Positions 1 to 11,752 of a DNA stretch of 64,000 nucleotides are shown here, piece after piece. The position numbers and the translations under genes were made by a program. The notes under the pieces are model-generated. The model was not told the origin of the DNA. It ran no database searches and saw only the letters and a list, made by a program, of their open reading frames with translations. Each line of letters begins with the position of its first letter. Positions within the stretch are counted from its first letter, which is position 1. Source of the stretch: Chrysopilus asiliformis. Lineage: Eukaryota; Arthropoda; Insecta; Diptera; Rhagionidae. Location: NCBI GenBank assembly GCA_964034945.1, contig OZ035961.1, positions 91,779,491-91,843,490 on the forward strand, written 5' to 3'.

Positions 1-388
1 TCTATTAGAAAACTATTTATTCGTTACTTCAATTGTTTTTAGTGAAAACCTTTCGAAAATTTAAATTTTCCGCAATCACAGTCACTTCTTAGTGGATTCC
101 GCGCCATCTGTTGACCACTAGAGTAAAATACAATTGAATAATTCCATTGAACTGAAATTATGCTGAATTTTTCGGAATTTTAACCTTGTTTTCTTTGCAT
201 ACAGACCATTTTTTCATGACATTCTTTTGCCAACCATTTCTACGAAAAAGCTCATCCACTGCTTCTTCTTCGTTCAGTTTCGGCAAGTTGTTCTTATTTT
301 TCGTTCAGATACCATTGTTTTGTTCATTTAGCACGTTTCTCCTTGGCGGTATATTTAAAAAGAATTTTTTAAAATGGTAATTTTCATC
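1..388. other. AT-rich sequence, nothing recognised
   Basis: No gene, repeat boundary or RNA gene can be supported here. The only open frame (186-380, 64 codons) is phenylalanine/serine-rich, as expected from T-rich DNA. Confidence 0.5.
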
Positions 389-391
389 TAA

Positions 392-533
392 GGTCTATGT
401 TAAACACAGCAACTTTAAGCGGCGACTTTTCTCAAGTATAGGCGAGAGAAGTGAGGGGCCACCGCTTCCCTCACTTCTCTCTCCTATACTTAAGAAAAGT
501 CGCCGCTTAAAGTTGCCGTGTGTAACATAGACC
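392..533. mobile_element. Foldback MITE with TAA target duplication
   Basis: The 142-bp element is almost entirely an inverted repeat. The left arm begins GGTCTATGTTAAACACAGC and the right arm, read on the other strand, begins GGTCTATGTTACACACGGC. Both then run through a shared TTTAAGCGGCGACTTTTCT segment to a short centre near 460. TAA lies directly outside both ends (389-391 and 534-536). A 3-bp TWA duplication is characteristic of PIF/Harbinger elements, so that assignment is likely, but no transposase is present. A relative with the same core lies at 9962-10277. Confidence 0.8.
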
Positions 534-536
534 TAA

Positions 537-1345
537 CCCAGCAAGCCCGGGGTAAGCACTTTTTCAAATTCAAATTTGTGTTGGTGACCATGGCACTGTA
601 TGTGTTATGTACATCACCGCTGCCGCATGAAAAAATTAAAACAAAACAAAACGCACTGTTTTCACAGTGCAATTAAAAATAGAAAAGTGCGAACGCGTTT
701 TTTATCGCAGATAATAGACAAAAATTCAACATAAAGGAGGTAAGTAAAAAAATAATGTTCTAAAATAAATAATTAAGTGTTTATTTTTAAATAGTTTAGT
801 TTTTATTTTTTTTTGTGTGCATTTTCTTGAGAAAAAAGTGTTCATTGCTTCTAGTGCAGTACTTATGTAAGCAATCCATGTAAGGAGTTCTGTAAGGCCT
901 TATTTTCAGTACTTTTATAACGCCTTACAGAATACCTTATAGAAGTACTTTTGGAGAAGCGGACGGTGCAATTACATGTATTCACAGACACGAAGTATAT
1001 AGCTGAATTTTTTCCCGAGACCCTATCAAAGTTTCATTTCTAGTAAGCATTACTTTCAGGCATTATTTCACTACTCTTAAAAGTACTTCTGTGTTTGCTG
1101 GGAAGCGACAATTTGTTTCGCAAATTTGACTATGCGACCTAAAATTAATGTTGTAGAACCGTTTTCTTTAAAACACAAAATACTGAAATTTATTCCTGAA
1201 AGACGCAGGACGTAGAATTTTTTCATATAAATAAATTATGAATAAAATTCGAGGAGTAATTCCAGGAAAAATCGCAAGTGTGAACAGTCTCTAATACTTC
1301 TTGTTCAAGCCTACTTTGTTTGTTAGTCTTTTTGCCTATTTTACA
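537..1345. other. Non-coding, nothing firmly recognised
   Basis: AT-rich. A weak inverted repeat near 890-950 (GTTCTGTAAGGC and GCCTTACAGAAT) may be the relic of a small foldback element; its borders cannot be set. Confidence 0.4.
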
Positions 1346-1429
1346 CAATGGGTGATGTGATGCAGTCTGCATTAGCTAAAAAACATCAGTTTTAGCAAAC
1401 GCTATTTTTTTTATTCACATCACCCAATG
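1346..1429. repeat. Short hairpin with 12-bp perfect outer arms
   Basis: TGGGTGATGTGA (within 1346-1360) pairs with TCACATCACCCA (within 1415-1429). A second inner stem (GCTAAAA with TTTTAGC) lies around 1374-1395. It is probably a small foldback element; no target duplication was identified. Confidence 0.5.
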
Positions 1430-1892
1430 ATGTCTCATTTGATCCAATTCGGATCCGAATGTCACAAAAGGCCCAATAATATACACCCCAGAAACCTCAC
1501 GGGTAGGATGGAGGCCATAGAGAACAAGAAAACCACAAAAAAACATTTCCATGATAGAATTTTCCAAGATTTCTCGATTTTTGAGAGATGTTTGGACAAT
1601 AAAGGGCATTTGACTTTCTGAAAATATCTCGAATTATGTAAAAGACAAAATTTGGCAAAATATAATTTTTCACATTCGAATATTTCGAGAAAATATAAAG
1701 ATAGCAAATGGTCGAGCAATTCAAATTATTAATATTGTCTTGGGCAAATAAGACATCTAGAGTTGGCATTTAGAATTAATTCTAGAACCAACAAATCCGT
1801 TTCATTTAGACTTAACTTTGTAAACAAACCTTCCCTCTCAAAGTAAAAATCCGAAATTTATAAAAAGAAAATCCTCGGCATTCAGAAGTTTT

Positions 1893-2057
1893 CTCCTGCG
1901 GCGCACTTTTTTTCTAATCCCTGCCTATAATGTATTATTTTAATGAAAATTTTGTCTGTGGCGTAGTAGTTGTTTTTAATTTCCACATATTGTGCGTTTT
2001 TAAAAGAATTTTTGCCTGCGGCGCAATTTCATATACCGAATTTTCGCCTGAGGCGCA
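1893..2057 (+). repeat. Cluster of four GC-rich 13-bp motifs (CGCCTGCGGCGCA type)
   Basis: Copies start at 1893, 1953, 2013 and 2045: CTCCTGCGGCGCA, TGTCTGTGGCGTA, TGCCTGCGGCGCA and CGCCTGAGGCGCA. Each is preceded by a T-rich run. The first three starts are exactly 60 bp apart, while the sequence between them is not obviously repeated. The same motif, mostly in reverse orientation, recurs at 21517, 26976, 32783, 32897, 32957, 36629, 38501, 48175 and 56929. Confidence 0.6.
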
Positions 2058-2277
2058 GTTAAATACCGAAGAACTAGGATGCCATTTCATCCTTTTATCT
2101 GAATAACCATAGACGAAAATTGAGACAACCCTCTAAATAATCATTCCAAATGTCCAAGCACACTGAAATGCAGTTTTATCTATTTTTTTTAGAAAGGGCG
2201 GGAGCGCCAAATAAGATAAATTCTCTTTTTACACGATGTTTGTCTACATGTGGAACTTTGCACTTTTTGTTTTCTCT

Positions 2278-2534
2278 AATTGAGGCGTTAAAAGCTAGAG
2301 TGGACCAACCCACATAATCCAGTTTTTGAAGTTTTTCCACTCTGTACTATTATTGACTGAACATTTTTGGAAAAAAAAAAAAATCTTTGGACTTTATTAC
2401 TCAATGTTGAAACATTTTTTTGGTGCTTCCAAACATTTTTGTCTAAAAACTCATTCGCAATAGTGATTCAAACACAAAAAAATTCACGATTTCGACATGT
2501 GGGTTGGTCCACTCTAGCTTTTAACGCCTCAATT
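2278..2534. mobile_element. MITE with perfect 38-bp terminal inverted repeats
   Basis: The 257-bp element starts AATTGAGGCGTTAAAAGC at 2278-2315 and ends with the exact reverse complement at 2497-2534. The interior is AT-rich and non-coding. No target duplication is evident, so the superfamily is open. It ends only a few bases before the Helentron-like copy at 2539. The perfect arms suggest recent activity or arm conversion. Confidence 0.8.
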
Positions 2535-2538
2535 GTGC

Positions 2539-3170
2539 TTTTTATACCCGTATGGTGAAACCAAAGGGTATATTAACTTTGCCTTACCGTTTATAACGCC
2601 AAGATCCCGTTATCATACACAAAAATGAATCACACCAGTGTGTTTAGAATGATAAAAAAAATTGAATTTTGCATGCCCGTCCGTCTGTCCGTCTGTCTGT
2701 CTCTCCGTCCGCCTGTCCGTCTGTCTGTCCGTCTGTCTGTCCGTCTGTCTGTCCATCTGTCTGTCCGTCTGTCTGTGGCGCGGATTGCGGGCGCACGGAT
2801 TGAGCTACATACTTGAAAATTTGCACAGATCCGTTTTTCGTAAAATGCGAGGCTAAGTTCGGTAATGGACAAAAATGGACCATTAGGGAATGGGTAGGGG
2901 TAACCCCCCATACGAATGAAATTGATTTTTGCGAATATCTCAAAAACGGTGTATCTTATCAAAAAAGTGCAAGAACAAAAGTTATTTAGGATATGATTCT
3001 ACATAAAACTCCCATACATCAAAATCTGATTGGAATAAATTTTAAAAAATCTTATTGGAAAGTTTGACTCAAAGTGGAATTTTGGTACAACTGTTCGAAT
3101 TTTGATACGAATATCACCATACGGGTCTCCAATGATTCCCAGATGGGCAATTATAGCTTTTGTTATGTTT
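2539..3170 (+). mobile_element. Helentron/DINE-1-like non-autonomous element, copy 1
   Basis: Full-length copy of the most abundant family here. It begins in a T-run with TATACCCGTATGGTGA, followed about 20 bp on by GGGTATA, which can pair with TATACCC. A GTCT/GTCC tract lies at about 2680-2775, then the conserved GATTGAGCTA...ACTTGAAAAT core. The element closes with TCACCATACGGGT (the inverse of its own start), a degenerate hairpin and TATAGCTTTTGTTATG. Start sequence, tract and 3' hairpin match the known architecture of DINE-1 elements of flies. Open frames across the tract are repeat translation, not genes. Confidence 0.75.
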
Positions 3171-4684
3171 ATTAAAATCAGTTGATTTTACCTATTTTTA
3201 CAGGTTTTAAGAATATGAACCAATCACCTGGTGGTTCAGGTCTTTAGTGGGGAGGGGATCTCTTTTAGCCCCCCCCCCCCTCCCCCCTCCCGTCTCCCGC
3301 ACCACCACCACGAAACCAGGTTCAAACACAAGTTGTGAAAAATTTCAGCTCTTTAATTCGTTTCAGGAATTTACATCATAAAAGGTCATTATTTTTTAAG
3401 AAAAGCAAAAAAAAAATATATGGAAACCATTAAAATAATTCTAACTACATTGACTTCAAAAATTTCAAATTTAAAAACCGCTCTGCCGATTGAGTTGACA
3501 GTTTGTATCATGAATTTTTTTTAAAAAGAACCAAAAACTTTGTGGACATTCAAAAAATTTGTGCTTGCAATTAGAAAATAAATTTTCAATCTGAAACTGT
3601 CTAGTTTTCTTTGTCCTATTAACATTCTTACACAAGAAATCTTATAAAACTAGTACCAATAAAAATTAAATCAAGGTCTTTTAATAATTTAGAAGCAATA
3701 AAACTGATGTTAATTTTTTAATAACTCCTCAAATTCTCGATACGAAATAGAAAATCTCCCAATTCCAAAGTTAAGTATCTCAAGTTTTCGTAATTTTCAA
3801 CTGTGGAAAATTCCTTTTAATGCTTGTGACGGAGTTTTTTTTTCACCATTCTCCCAATTTGATTTTTTATTTTCAATATTTTTTTAGTGTTATTATTTTT
3901 TTTTCCTACCTGCGGAAAACAAATATCACGACTCGCATGGGGGCATATCAGTATAATTAACACTGCGGCATAAAATAAAAATGTAACCAAGACGTGAATT
4001 ATTTTTCTTCAAGTGAGATGTTCGGATATGAAATGTGTGATATCTGTTTGTTTTTAAAGCTTCGAAAACCACTAAAAAAAAATATTATATTGGATTTACT
4101 CATTAGAATTCTGAAAAGAACGTCATCAAAATATTTGGTTTTTAGTGGAAAAAAATACATCCTCTTTCGCGTGGCGATTTGGAATAAAACTTTTTTTTTT
4201 TGATTACCTTGACAATATTTAAATTTTTTTTCAGAATTTTTTGTGAAAGCATAAAAGAATTTTATGTTACTTTTGAGATCGATGAAACCCTTTGCATCCA
4301 ACAAAATTTCAATATGAGAAGAATGTCTCGAAATTTCAACATTAATGGAGAGTTTTGTATGTTTCAAAGACTAAAAAGAATTTTCATGCCAATTCATTCT
4401 GATTCGATTTAAATGAAAATTGACTGTACAGAATTTCTACAGGCACTTGACGATAGTAAATTCTGAGCGCATTATTGATTATCAATTTGGAAGTTATGAA
4501 TTTGCATAATTTCGAGTTTCAATTTTTATGAATTTTTAAAAAACATGCCAGGGACCAATCGTAAAATACATCTCCTTTCGTTCTTCCGACCCTCCTGAGG
4601 TGTGCTTCGGCATTAAGGGGTCTTCCCCTAAGCTCTGGCTGGAACTATAAAAAACAATATGAGGGCAGATGAATTTTTTATGAA
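3171..4684. other. Non-coding, AT-rich; C-tract at about 3270-3291
   Basis: No supported gene. A pyrimidine-rich stretch around 3270-3300 is almost pure C. The longest frames (3999-4367 minus, 4200-4412 plus) are low-complexity and start and stop without coding signals. Confidence 0.4.
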
Positions 4685-4886
4685 AAAACATCTATTTATA
4701 TGGAAAAGCGAGGATGGATTTTTCTAATTGGATTTTGACGTATGGAACGGCTATGTAAAATCATATTGTAAATGCATTTTACGGCGAGTTGTAATGAAAA
4801 ATTTATAATACGACTCACCGGTTTGGGAATATCGTAAAAAAAATTTGTTTTGTTTGTATGGGGAGACGTAATGGTCCGATTTTACC
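4685..4886 (-). mobile_element. Fragment of the old Helentron-like family
   Basis: Read on the minus strand it has the older family's order: GGGTAAAATCGGACCATTA, a pyrimidine stretch with CCATACAAAC, a GGTGAGTCGTATT segment, then CATAGCCGTTCCATACGTC. It matches the parts of 25680-26503 and 28099-28722 that lie downstream of their GTCT tracts. The octamer array begins where the GTCT tract should be, so the array may have expanded from it. Confidence 0.5.
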
Positions 4887-5690
4887 CAGACTAATTAACA
4901 GAATAACAGACTAATTAACAGACTAACAGACTAACAGACTAACAGACTAACAGACTAACAGACTAACAGACTAACAGACTAACAGACTAACAGACTAACA
5001 GACTAACAGACTAACAGACTAACAGACTAACAGACTAACAGACTAACAGACTAACAGACTAACAGACTAACAGACTAACAGACTAACAGACTAACAGACT
5101 AACAGACTAACAGACTAACAGACTAACAGACTAACAGACTAACAGACTAACAGACTAGCAAACTAGCAGACTAGCAGACTAGCAGACTAGCAGACTAACA
5201 GACTAACAGACTAACAGACTAACAGACTAACATACTAACAGACTAACAGACTAACAGACTAACAGACTAACAGACTAACAGACTAACAGACTAACAGACT
5301 AACAGACTAATAGACTAACAGACTAACAGACTAACAGACTAACAGACTAACAGACTAACAGACTAACAGACTAACAGACTAACAGACTAACAGACTAACA
5401 GACTAACAGACTAACAGACTAACAGACTAACAGACTAACAGACTAACAGACTAACAGACTAACAGACTAACAGACTAACAGACTAACAGACTAACAGACT
5501 AACAGACTAACAGACTAACAGACTAACAGACTAACAGACTAACAGACTAGCAGACTAGCAGACTAGCAGACTAGCAGACTAACAGACTAACAGACTAACA
5601 GACTAACAGACTAACAGACTAACAGACTAACAGACTAACAGACTAACAGACTAGCAGACTAACAGACTAACAGACTAACAGACAGAAAGA
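4887..5690. repeat. Octamer tandem array (CAGACTAA)n, ~100 units
   Basis: About 800 bp of an 8-bp unit, CAGACTAA, nearly pure. A first block of CAGACTAG variants occupies five units at 5151-5190. A second block of four such units lies at 5543-5574, exactly 392 bp (49 units) later, with one more near 5645. The repeated variant block implies unequal exchange or block duplication within the array rather than uniform slippage. It borders an old Helentron-like fragment on the left. Confidence 0.97.
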
Positions 5691-5757
5691 CTATTTGTAA
5701 TAATGCTCCAAACGACCCAGGAGTGCTCTGGAAATGTTTTTTCTCTCTCAAATAACT

Positions 5758-6658
5758 CAGCGTTTCTCAACCTTTCAGTATTCGCGGCCCAATTTTCAAT
5801 CAAAATTGTCATCGCGCCCCCCCTGCATACAATAAAATGTATACAATAATAACGTCATTTGAGTATTTTGGCGCTAAACCTACACTACTACCCTAATTTT
5901 AAACACAAATTACCAAGAAAACAGTAATTTATTGACATTTGGCAACACCGATCCTCAGCGTTGACAAAACAAGAATCCGGTGCCTTTTTATTGCTCTTGC
6001 GTCATTTTTGCGGTTTCGCGAGAAGTTGTTTTAACCCTGAAATCACAATGAACGCGAAACCGACGCGAAACTGGCGCAGAAACTGTCACTTAAAAGTTTG
6101 GTTCCCACAAATTGTTTGAAGTGAGCACAGTGAACGTATAGAACGCAGCTACAACGTAACCGCAACGCAAAAGCTTGCAAACTTCTAACTTTGCCGCAGA
6201 ATTCTGCGTTGACAGTTCATAAAGTGAGGTTGGAAAAATGTCGTTCGAGGAAAAATTGATAGCCTTAGTGCAAATAACAAAGATAAAGACCAACAGAGCA
6301 AATTATCGCTTCAAAATTATCAATTTTTGTAATTTTTCCAAGTTTATAACACTTTATATTATGTCACATGTACTACTTCACGAGCTGCCATTGTGCTCTG
6401 CCGCTAGAATTTTGCACTGCGTGACAGTTCAGAGCATTGTAGTTGCGTTGGTTTCGCGCTGGTTTCGCGTTCAATGTGCTCCAAGCGTAAGTTAATAAGT
6501 TAATTATTAAATATTATGTCGAAATGTATTTTGTTTTGTATAAGGGTATGTAAATACTTTCCTTTCAGTCAATTAATAAACTTTTTTAAATATTTTGTCT
6601 TGGATATGCTCGCGCCCCCCCTTAAACGGGGGCGCGCCCCACAGGTTGAGAATCGCTG
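5758..6658. mobile_element. Non-autonomous hAT element
   Basis: The 901-bp element has terminal inverted repeats CAGCGTTTCTCAACCT and AGGTTGAGAATCGCTG (15 of 16 match). It is flanked by AAATAACT (5750-5757) and CAATAACT (6659-6666), an 8-bp duplication with one difference, as expected for hAT. GC-rich GCGCCCCCC stretches lie just inside both ends. It has no transposase. The interior (about 6043-6480) is itself an inverted repeat: CAATGAACGCGAAACC on the left pairs with GGTTTCGCGTTCAATG-like sequence on the right. Confidence 0.88.
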
Positions 6659-6666
6659 CAATAACT

Positions 6667-9179
6667 TATTATACTTCGTATAAGAAAGTAAAAAACGGAT
6701 CAACTGTTTAAAGCTTCAACATATTGATAAGATTAAACATTATTTGAAAAAAGATAAACGTTTTAAAAACAATCGGGAAGAAATTTGAGCTAATTTTAGC
6801 AATACCACGAAATACACATTTGGTTATTTAAACCATTAGTTTAATTTGATATTTATTTACGATTCTAATCAACTTACAAATAATGACACAAATAGTTAAT
6901 ATTAACATATTAATTAGAAATCTATTTTTGTTTCAAAATTACCTACATTTAAGGTCTATTTCGATTTCGATTTCCGTGAAAGTCCAAGATGTTTATCGGT
7001 TTAAAAATGTCAGCAAAATGGAAAAAGAAAGAAAGAAACCATAAAACGGACACGATAAAAATTATATAGATCGCTTATAAATGTTATCTACGGATATATC
7101 GTATACTTATTTTCGTCCATTAATTTATGAAAAAGATTACCGGCTAAGCCCATTCAAAGTCCTTGCATTGTATGTACAGTTAAAAATCATATTGACATGA
7201 GAATAAAACCGTCCTTCCTCATCCTTAATTCGATCTCAAAGTAGGAAAGTGTACTCCCACTCCTCACTTTATTTGTTTTCCGAGTCTATAGGAATTATTG
7301 TTCCTTTAATGTTTCACCGGTCGTCGTATGAGGTCCCATTCTCCCTGAAACTGTGGTCTGGAAGCCACTAGGGGGATGAGGTTATCAGGAGTAGAGCCAA
7401 CTGTCGCGACTAATTTTGTTTAACATTGTGCTCTACGTTGTATACTGTTTATTTATTTTATACATTCTAGCAAGGATAGAGTATAGAATCCAGCATACAG
7501 GATAGACGACGTTCTAAGGTTAGCCGGGATTGGATCGATTTTAATGCACCAATATAAATTCAATGCCTTACTCGGAGAGTTGCCCACGTTAAGTTCCAAC
7601 ATAAAAATAAAATAAATGCCCTAAATATCCATTTGCGGGATTGTTTTGTGCGGTTCGGTGAGATATAACACAATTCTATGAGATTTTCTATCCCCATACT
7701 ATACAATTTCGTATATACTATAAAGCCCTCTTTCAAATATTGTTCCCATTTCAGAAGCGATGGTGGGGTGTTGAATTTTTATGCTGTTTTCCAACTAACT
7801 CCATAACACTTAGGGACACCACTCTAAAAACCAATCCCGCTTTCATATTTGTGTTCCAAGGGAATGTTCGGAATGAACAACTAACGCGCTTCCAAAGGAT
7901 TCGATATACGAAAAGAAAAATCTCTTTGCTACCAAATATCCTACACCACCCCAAAATCCTGAAAACCTCAATGGGAAAGGTGTACCCTGTACAGAATTTT
8001 CGTACAAAAAGCGACAAGAAATTTAAATATTGGGTAGCCTCTCGTATTTTGGGTTATACAGTATTTTTATTTTAGGGTTTAAATACTATCGGATCGCAGC
8101 AAATTTCTATGGCAATGACTTTCCAATAGCTATAAAAATCATCCATGAACGAATTCAAGGGTTAAGGGGACGATGCTCCAAAGATAACGATAACGAGATT
8201 AAAAGCTCAGTAAGTGAAAAGTCTTTCACATACAACATATCGCATGGAGATGCCATAAATCACTTCTATAAATTCGATAGGAGCCACATTCCACCAGCAC
8301 AAGCAGCATCGCAACAGGACGACAAAATGGTCGAGGCAAGATGGAGCATAAGTTCGGGACTCCAACTACGCTTCCCATTTATAAACGAATTGAAGAATGA
8401 AAACAAAAATTCGTGGAAAAATATAGGATGGAACCTATTTAAAGCCTTATAGTATCACTTGACGATCCTATGTCTAGTTTAGATGTCGAATCCTTGTTTA
8501 ATGCATCAAATTGGGGTGGGTGTCCTTCGGAAGGCTCCCAGAAGCAAAGATTTCACACATTTTCCGTAACTGCTTTTCTCTGAATCCGTCGCCCCAAAGT
8601 GATTCCGCACCCTTTTGGCAAACTGTGTACATTTCTCTGCCCTTTATCGTGAAATATCCAACAGAACCACCACCACTACCACAAGAAGGCAAGAAAATCA
8701 CAAAAGCCTAAGTATGGGGAACGACACTGACGATGGACTTGGATAGCTCGACGACTCAATATCGCAAATCCTTTATGGAAAATAAACTGCGCGAAATCTC
8801 TCCATAAATCAAGTGTGCGAAATACGTGTTTTTTTTTGTATTTTGTTCTGTATTCGGTTTTTCTTTGGTCTATTTCTGTTCTATGGAACGGATGGTTCTT
8901 ACGCTTATATAGCAAAAAGGACTCCTCATAGGATCCTGAATGAAACTGAGGATATTTCCGTTTCAGTAGCATTAGTTGAGGGGTTTTTAAGTTTTCCATG
9001 TCAAGAAAGCTTTAAGGATTTAAACTTTATGCCTTTATGCTTTTTGGCATCAATGGAGTTAGAAGATTTTGTTGTTGTTGTTCTTCGTAGTTGGAAATGA
9101 AATTAAAATTTGATCAAATATTGCTATATTAATTCTGAAAAATACGACCAGTAACCAAAGTTTGAAAAGAGGTTTTAAA
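6667..9179. other. No supported gene; open frames of unknown status
   Basis: Between 7740 and 8710 several overlapping frames of 66-140 codons occur (longest 8030-8452, plus) in sequence less AT-rich than its surroundings. None shows a recognisable domain, signal peptide or splice structure, and both strands are equally open. The stretch could be a decayed element or conserved non-coding DNA. Confidence 0.35.
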
Positions 9180-9790
9180 AAAAAAAACAAAAAAGAAAAT
9201 TTGAAAAATGTGATAAAAAAAGTTTTTAAAAAAATGTGCAAAAAAGAAAACAAATAATTTTTTGGGCCCTGTATATCAGAAAAAAAGCGAGATAAATATT
9301 CGTTTTATTTAATTTTATATGCTTTTATCACGCTATTTTATCTGATACACAGCGCTCAAAAAAAAATTTTTTTTCTTAGTAAATTTTTTTTAGTATAACA
9401 GCATTTAATTTTTTTTTATGCTTTTTAGTCTTGAAATATATATTCTTGCTTTTTGAGATATCCTTACGGGCTTTTTGGCTCCTGAGTCGGATTCAGCGAC
9501 CCCAATAACGACCAGACAAGATTTTTTTTCGGAAAATTCGACTAAACGGATAATCACTTTATCCTTACAGGACCTTCAGTTGTCCTTGCAGACTTCTTAA
9601 AGTCAGAATCGGATTTAGCGATCCCAAAAACCCCCAGATGAGATTTTTCCCGGAAAATTTGAGGAAAAGGATAATCACGGTATTCTTACAGGACCCTCCG
9701 TTATCCTTACGGATTTTTCAATGCCAGAATCGGATCCAGCGACCCCAAAAATCACCAGAATTTTGCAATTTTTCTCGATAACGGTTCATT
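9180..9790 (-). repeat. Diverged minisatellite-plus-palindrome element
   Basis: This is the reverse-orientation relative of 15371-16195. It has a foldback region at about 9180-9440, including GCGAGATAAA and a mirrored TTTATCTGATACACAGCG. Three degenerate ~120-bp units follow, marked by GAATCGGATTTAGCGATCC-type sequence near 9482, 9601 and 9723, each with AGGATAATCACGGTATTC-type sequence between. The units are far more diverged than in the other copy. Confidence 0.6.
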
Positions 9791-9961
9791 TTTCAAAACA
9801 TTTGTTTAGACAAAAAGTATCCTACATTACTCTGCCATTTATCAAAATTCAATTCTACCACTCCTTCCCTTTTACTATAAAGATAAAAAACATTTTTGCG
9901 ATTTTCTCAAAAATCGTTCACTTTTTCTAGAATAGAGTTCTATAAGACGATTACAGCTTTA

Positions 9962-10277
9962 GGCCTACGTTACACACGGCAACTTTAAACCGATACACGA
10001 TACAAAAAGTTGCTCGTTTGTACTACACGCGGAGACAAGTTACCGGAAACTTCTGTATATTACACAGTGACTGTTTCATGTGTGTGTGAAGTTGGACGAA
10101 CTGTCAAATCGCAAAAAACTTTCACGAACCCGTTCTTTGTGATTTTGTGCTTTTGTGCGTATTTTGTCGCCTTGTTTCTACTTTCGCAACTGGCGACATT
10201 AGCCACCGCTTCCCTCACTTCTCGCGCCTATACTTAAGAAAAGTCGCCGCTTAAAGTTGCCCCGTGTAACACGGGCC
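9962..10277. mobile_element. MITE related to 392-533
   Basis: The left end GGCCTACGTTACACACGGCA and right end (read inversely GGCCCGTGTTACACGGGGCA) are terminal inverted repeats. The right half carries the same block as 392-533 (CACTTCTCGCGCCTATACTT, then AAGTCGCCGCTTAAAGTTGC). The flanks are TTA (9959-9961) and TTG (10278-10280), an imperfect 3-bp duplication. The centre is different and longer, so this is a diverged or composite relative. Confidence 0.7.
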
Positions 10278-10559
10278 TTGGAATGCAAAAAACCGCGTCA
10301 AAATTGGTTACGGTTTATTGGTAGAAGTGGATCCTAGAATTCTTCATTAAATACGTACACTGTCAATAAAACGGAATTTGATCACGCACCGAAACGGAAA
10401 TTGAGGGGGTCCATCCACTTTTGGAGAAAATCGAATTCCGGGCTAGGGAGTTGCTAATTTTCAACCATTTTTTGGCGTCAGAGGAGCCAAAAAAACAAAT
10501 AAATTCCACTTTACAAATGTTTGATTTTTACAAGCAGCATTTGAGGAGTTTTGTTTTTT
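10278..10559. other. Non-coding spacer
   Basis: AT-rich spacer between elements; nothing recognised. Confidence 0.4.
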
Positions 10560-10664
10560 TTCATATTTTTAAAGCTAGTATTGGTTGTTAAAAATATCTC
10601 TATCGGGACTCGAACCTGGGATCTCTCGATTTGTAAATCATTGAAGCCAATTGGAAAGTATGTT
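10560..10664 (-). repeat. tRNA-derived SINE-like sequence
   Basis: On the minus strand the sequence contains TTGGCTTCAATGA (A-box-like) followed by ACAAATCGAGAGATCCC and AGGTTCGAGTCCC, an excellent B-box. It cannot fold into a complete tRNA, so a tRNA-derived SINE head is more likely than a gene. A similar block occurs on the plus strand at about 20305-20400, which supports a dispersed family. Confidence 0.5.
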
Positions 10665-10668
10665 TTAA

Positions 10669-10841
10669 CCCTTCTATTATGTTCAAAAAATACATGCAAA
10701 TAGAATGCGTATTTCCCCGTATAATGCATACAAAATAATCGTAAATTACAATTTATACATGATCTTCGCACCACTGATCAAAAGAAATTTGAACTCATAG
10801 AATTTTTAATAACGAAAATTTGTGGTTTAAATTTAGAAGGG
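10669..10841. mobile_element. Short piggyBac-like MITE (TTAA)
   Basis: The 173-bp segment starts CCCTTCTA and ends TAGAAGGG. It lies between TTAA at 10665-10668 and TTAA at 10842-10845, the piggyBac-type duplication. The perfect arm is only 8 bp, so confidence is moderate. Its right TTAA is also the left TTAA of the larger element at 10846-13131. Confidence 0.6.
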
Positions 10842-11087
10842 TTAACCCATTTTTCCCCGCTCCTAGACGCGATGAAATTTTTTCTTGAAAATTGGTGTTG
10901 ACGCCATTTTTGGGTCGAATATGACTTTCAAAAAGTTTCAGAATTTTCCGACCAACAGTCTTCCGGAAAATTGTGGTAAAAATTCTTAACCACGGCAAAT
11001 AGCCAATACTCTGATTTGCTCAATATGTGGTAATTTTTCCAGAAAAATGTGAAAATTTTTATTGATTTTGGAATAAAAATGATCTAA

Positions 11088-11701
11088 AGCCTATAGTACA
11101 CGGCATGTAAAAAGCACATATAAATGTGGCTCTGACGTCATTTTGACGTCACCATGTGGTCCCAATGGCCACATGCCGTGTACTAGCTCTCTTTGTGACA
11201 CACACATATGGTACACATACGAATGTGTACTATATGTGGCACTCGTGACACATAAGGATATGTGGCTTTTTCGAATGTCGTGTACTACCTTAGCACATGC
11301 AGTTTGTGACTATATGTGACATATTGTCCAGTGGTTACATATAAATGTGGCAGTCACAATATATGTGTCTGCACGAAAACTTGACACAGCATATGGATCG
11401 CATGTAGCCCTTATATGTAACTTTTGAATGACATTTCAGGCTGACATATTTAGTGGTTTTAACTAATTTTTTTAATAAATAGTATTTTAGGGGTTTGTTC
11501 ATCCTGCTTTTAGAAGGAAATTTTTTCTATGGTTGGCAACCCTGATTTCAGCATTCAGTTTTTATACCCGTATGGTGAAACCAAAGGGTATATTAACTTT
11601 GCCTTACCGTTTGTAACGCCAAGATCTCGTCATCGCACAAAAAAATGAATTACACCAGTGTGTTTAGAATGATAAAAAAAGTTGAATTTAGCATGTCCGT
11701 C

Positions 11702-11752
<51 letters not shown>

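Noticed and set aside
2630..2962. Open frames across the GTCT/GTCC tracts (also 11630-11952, 17673-17925, 36327-36557, 41506-41713, 54739-55048, 59232-59549)
   Set aside because: They translate the microsatellite as TDRRTDGQ or VRLSVCLS repeats in each copy of a transposable element, on both strands.
4887..5690. CRISPR-like array
   Set aside because: The 8-bp units are contiguous with no unique spacers; it is a simple tandem repeat in a eukaryotic window.
7393..7667. Solo LTR starting TGTCGCGAC
   Set aside because: No matching CA end with a 4-6-bp target duplication could be found, and there is no second LTR or internal sequence.
10605..10650. tRNA gene on the minus strand
   Set aside because: B-box is good, but the acceptor and D stems do not form; a SINE head fits better.
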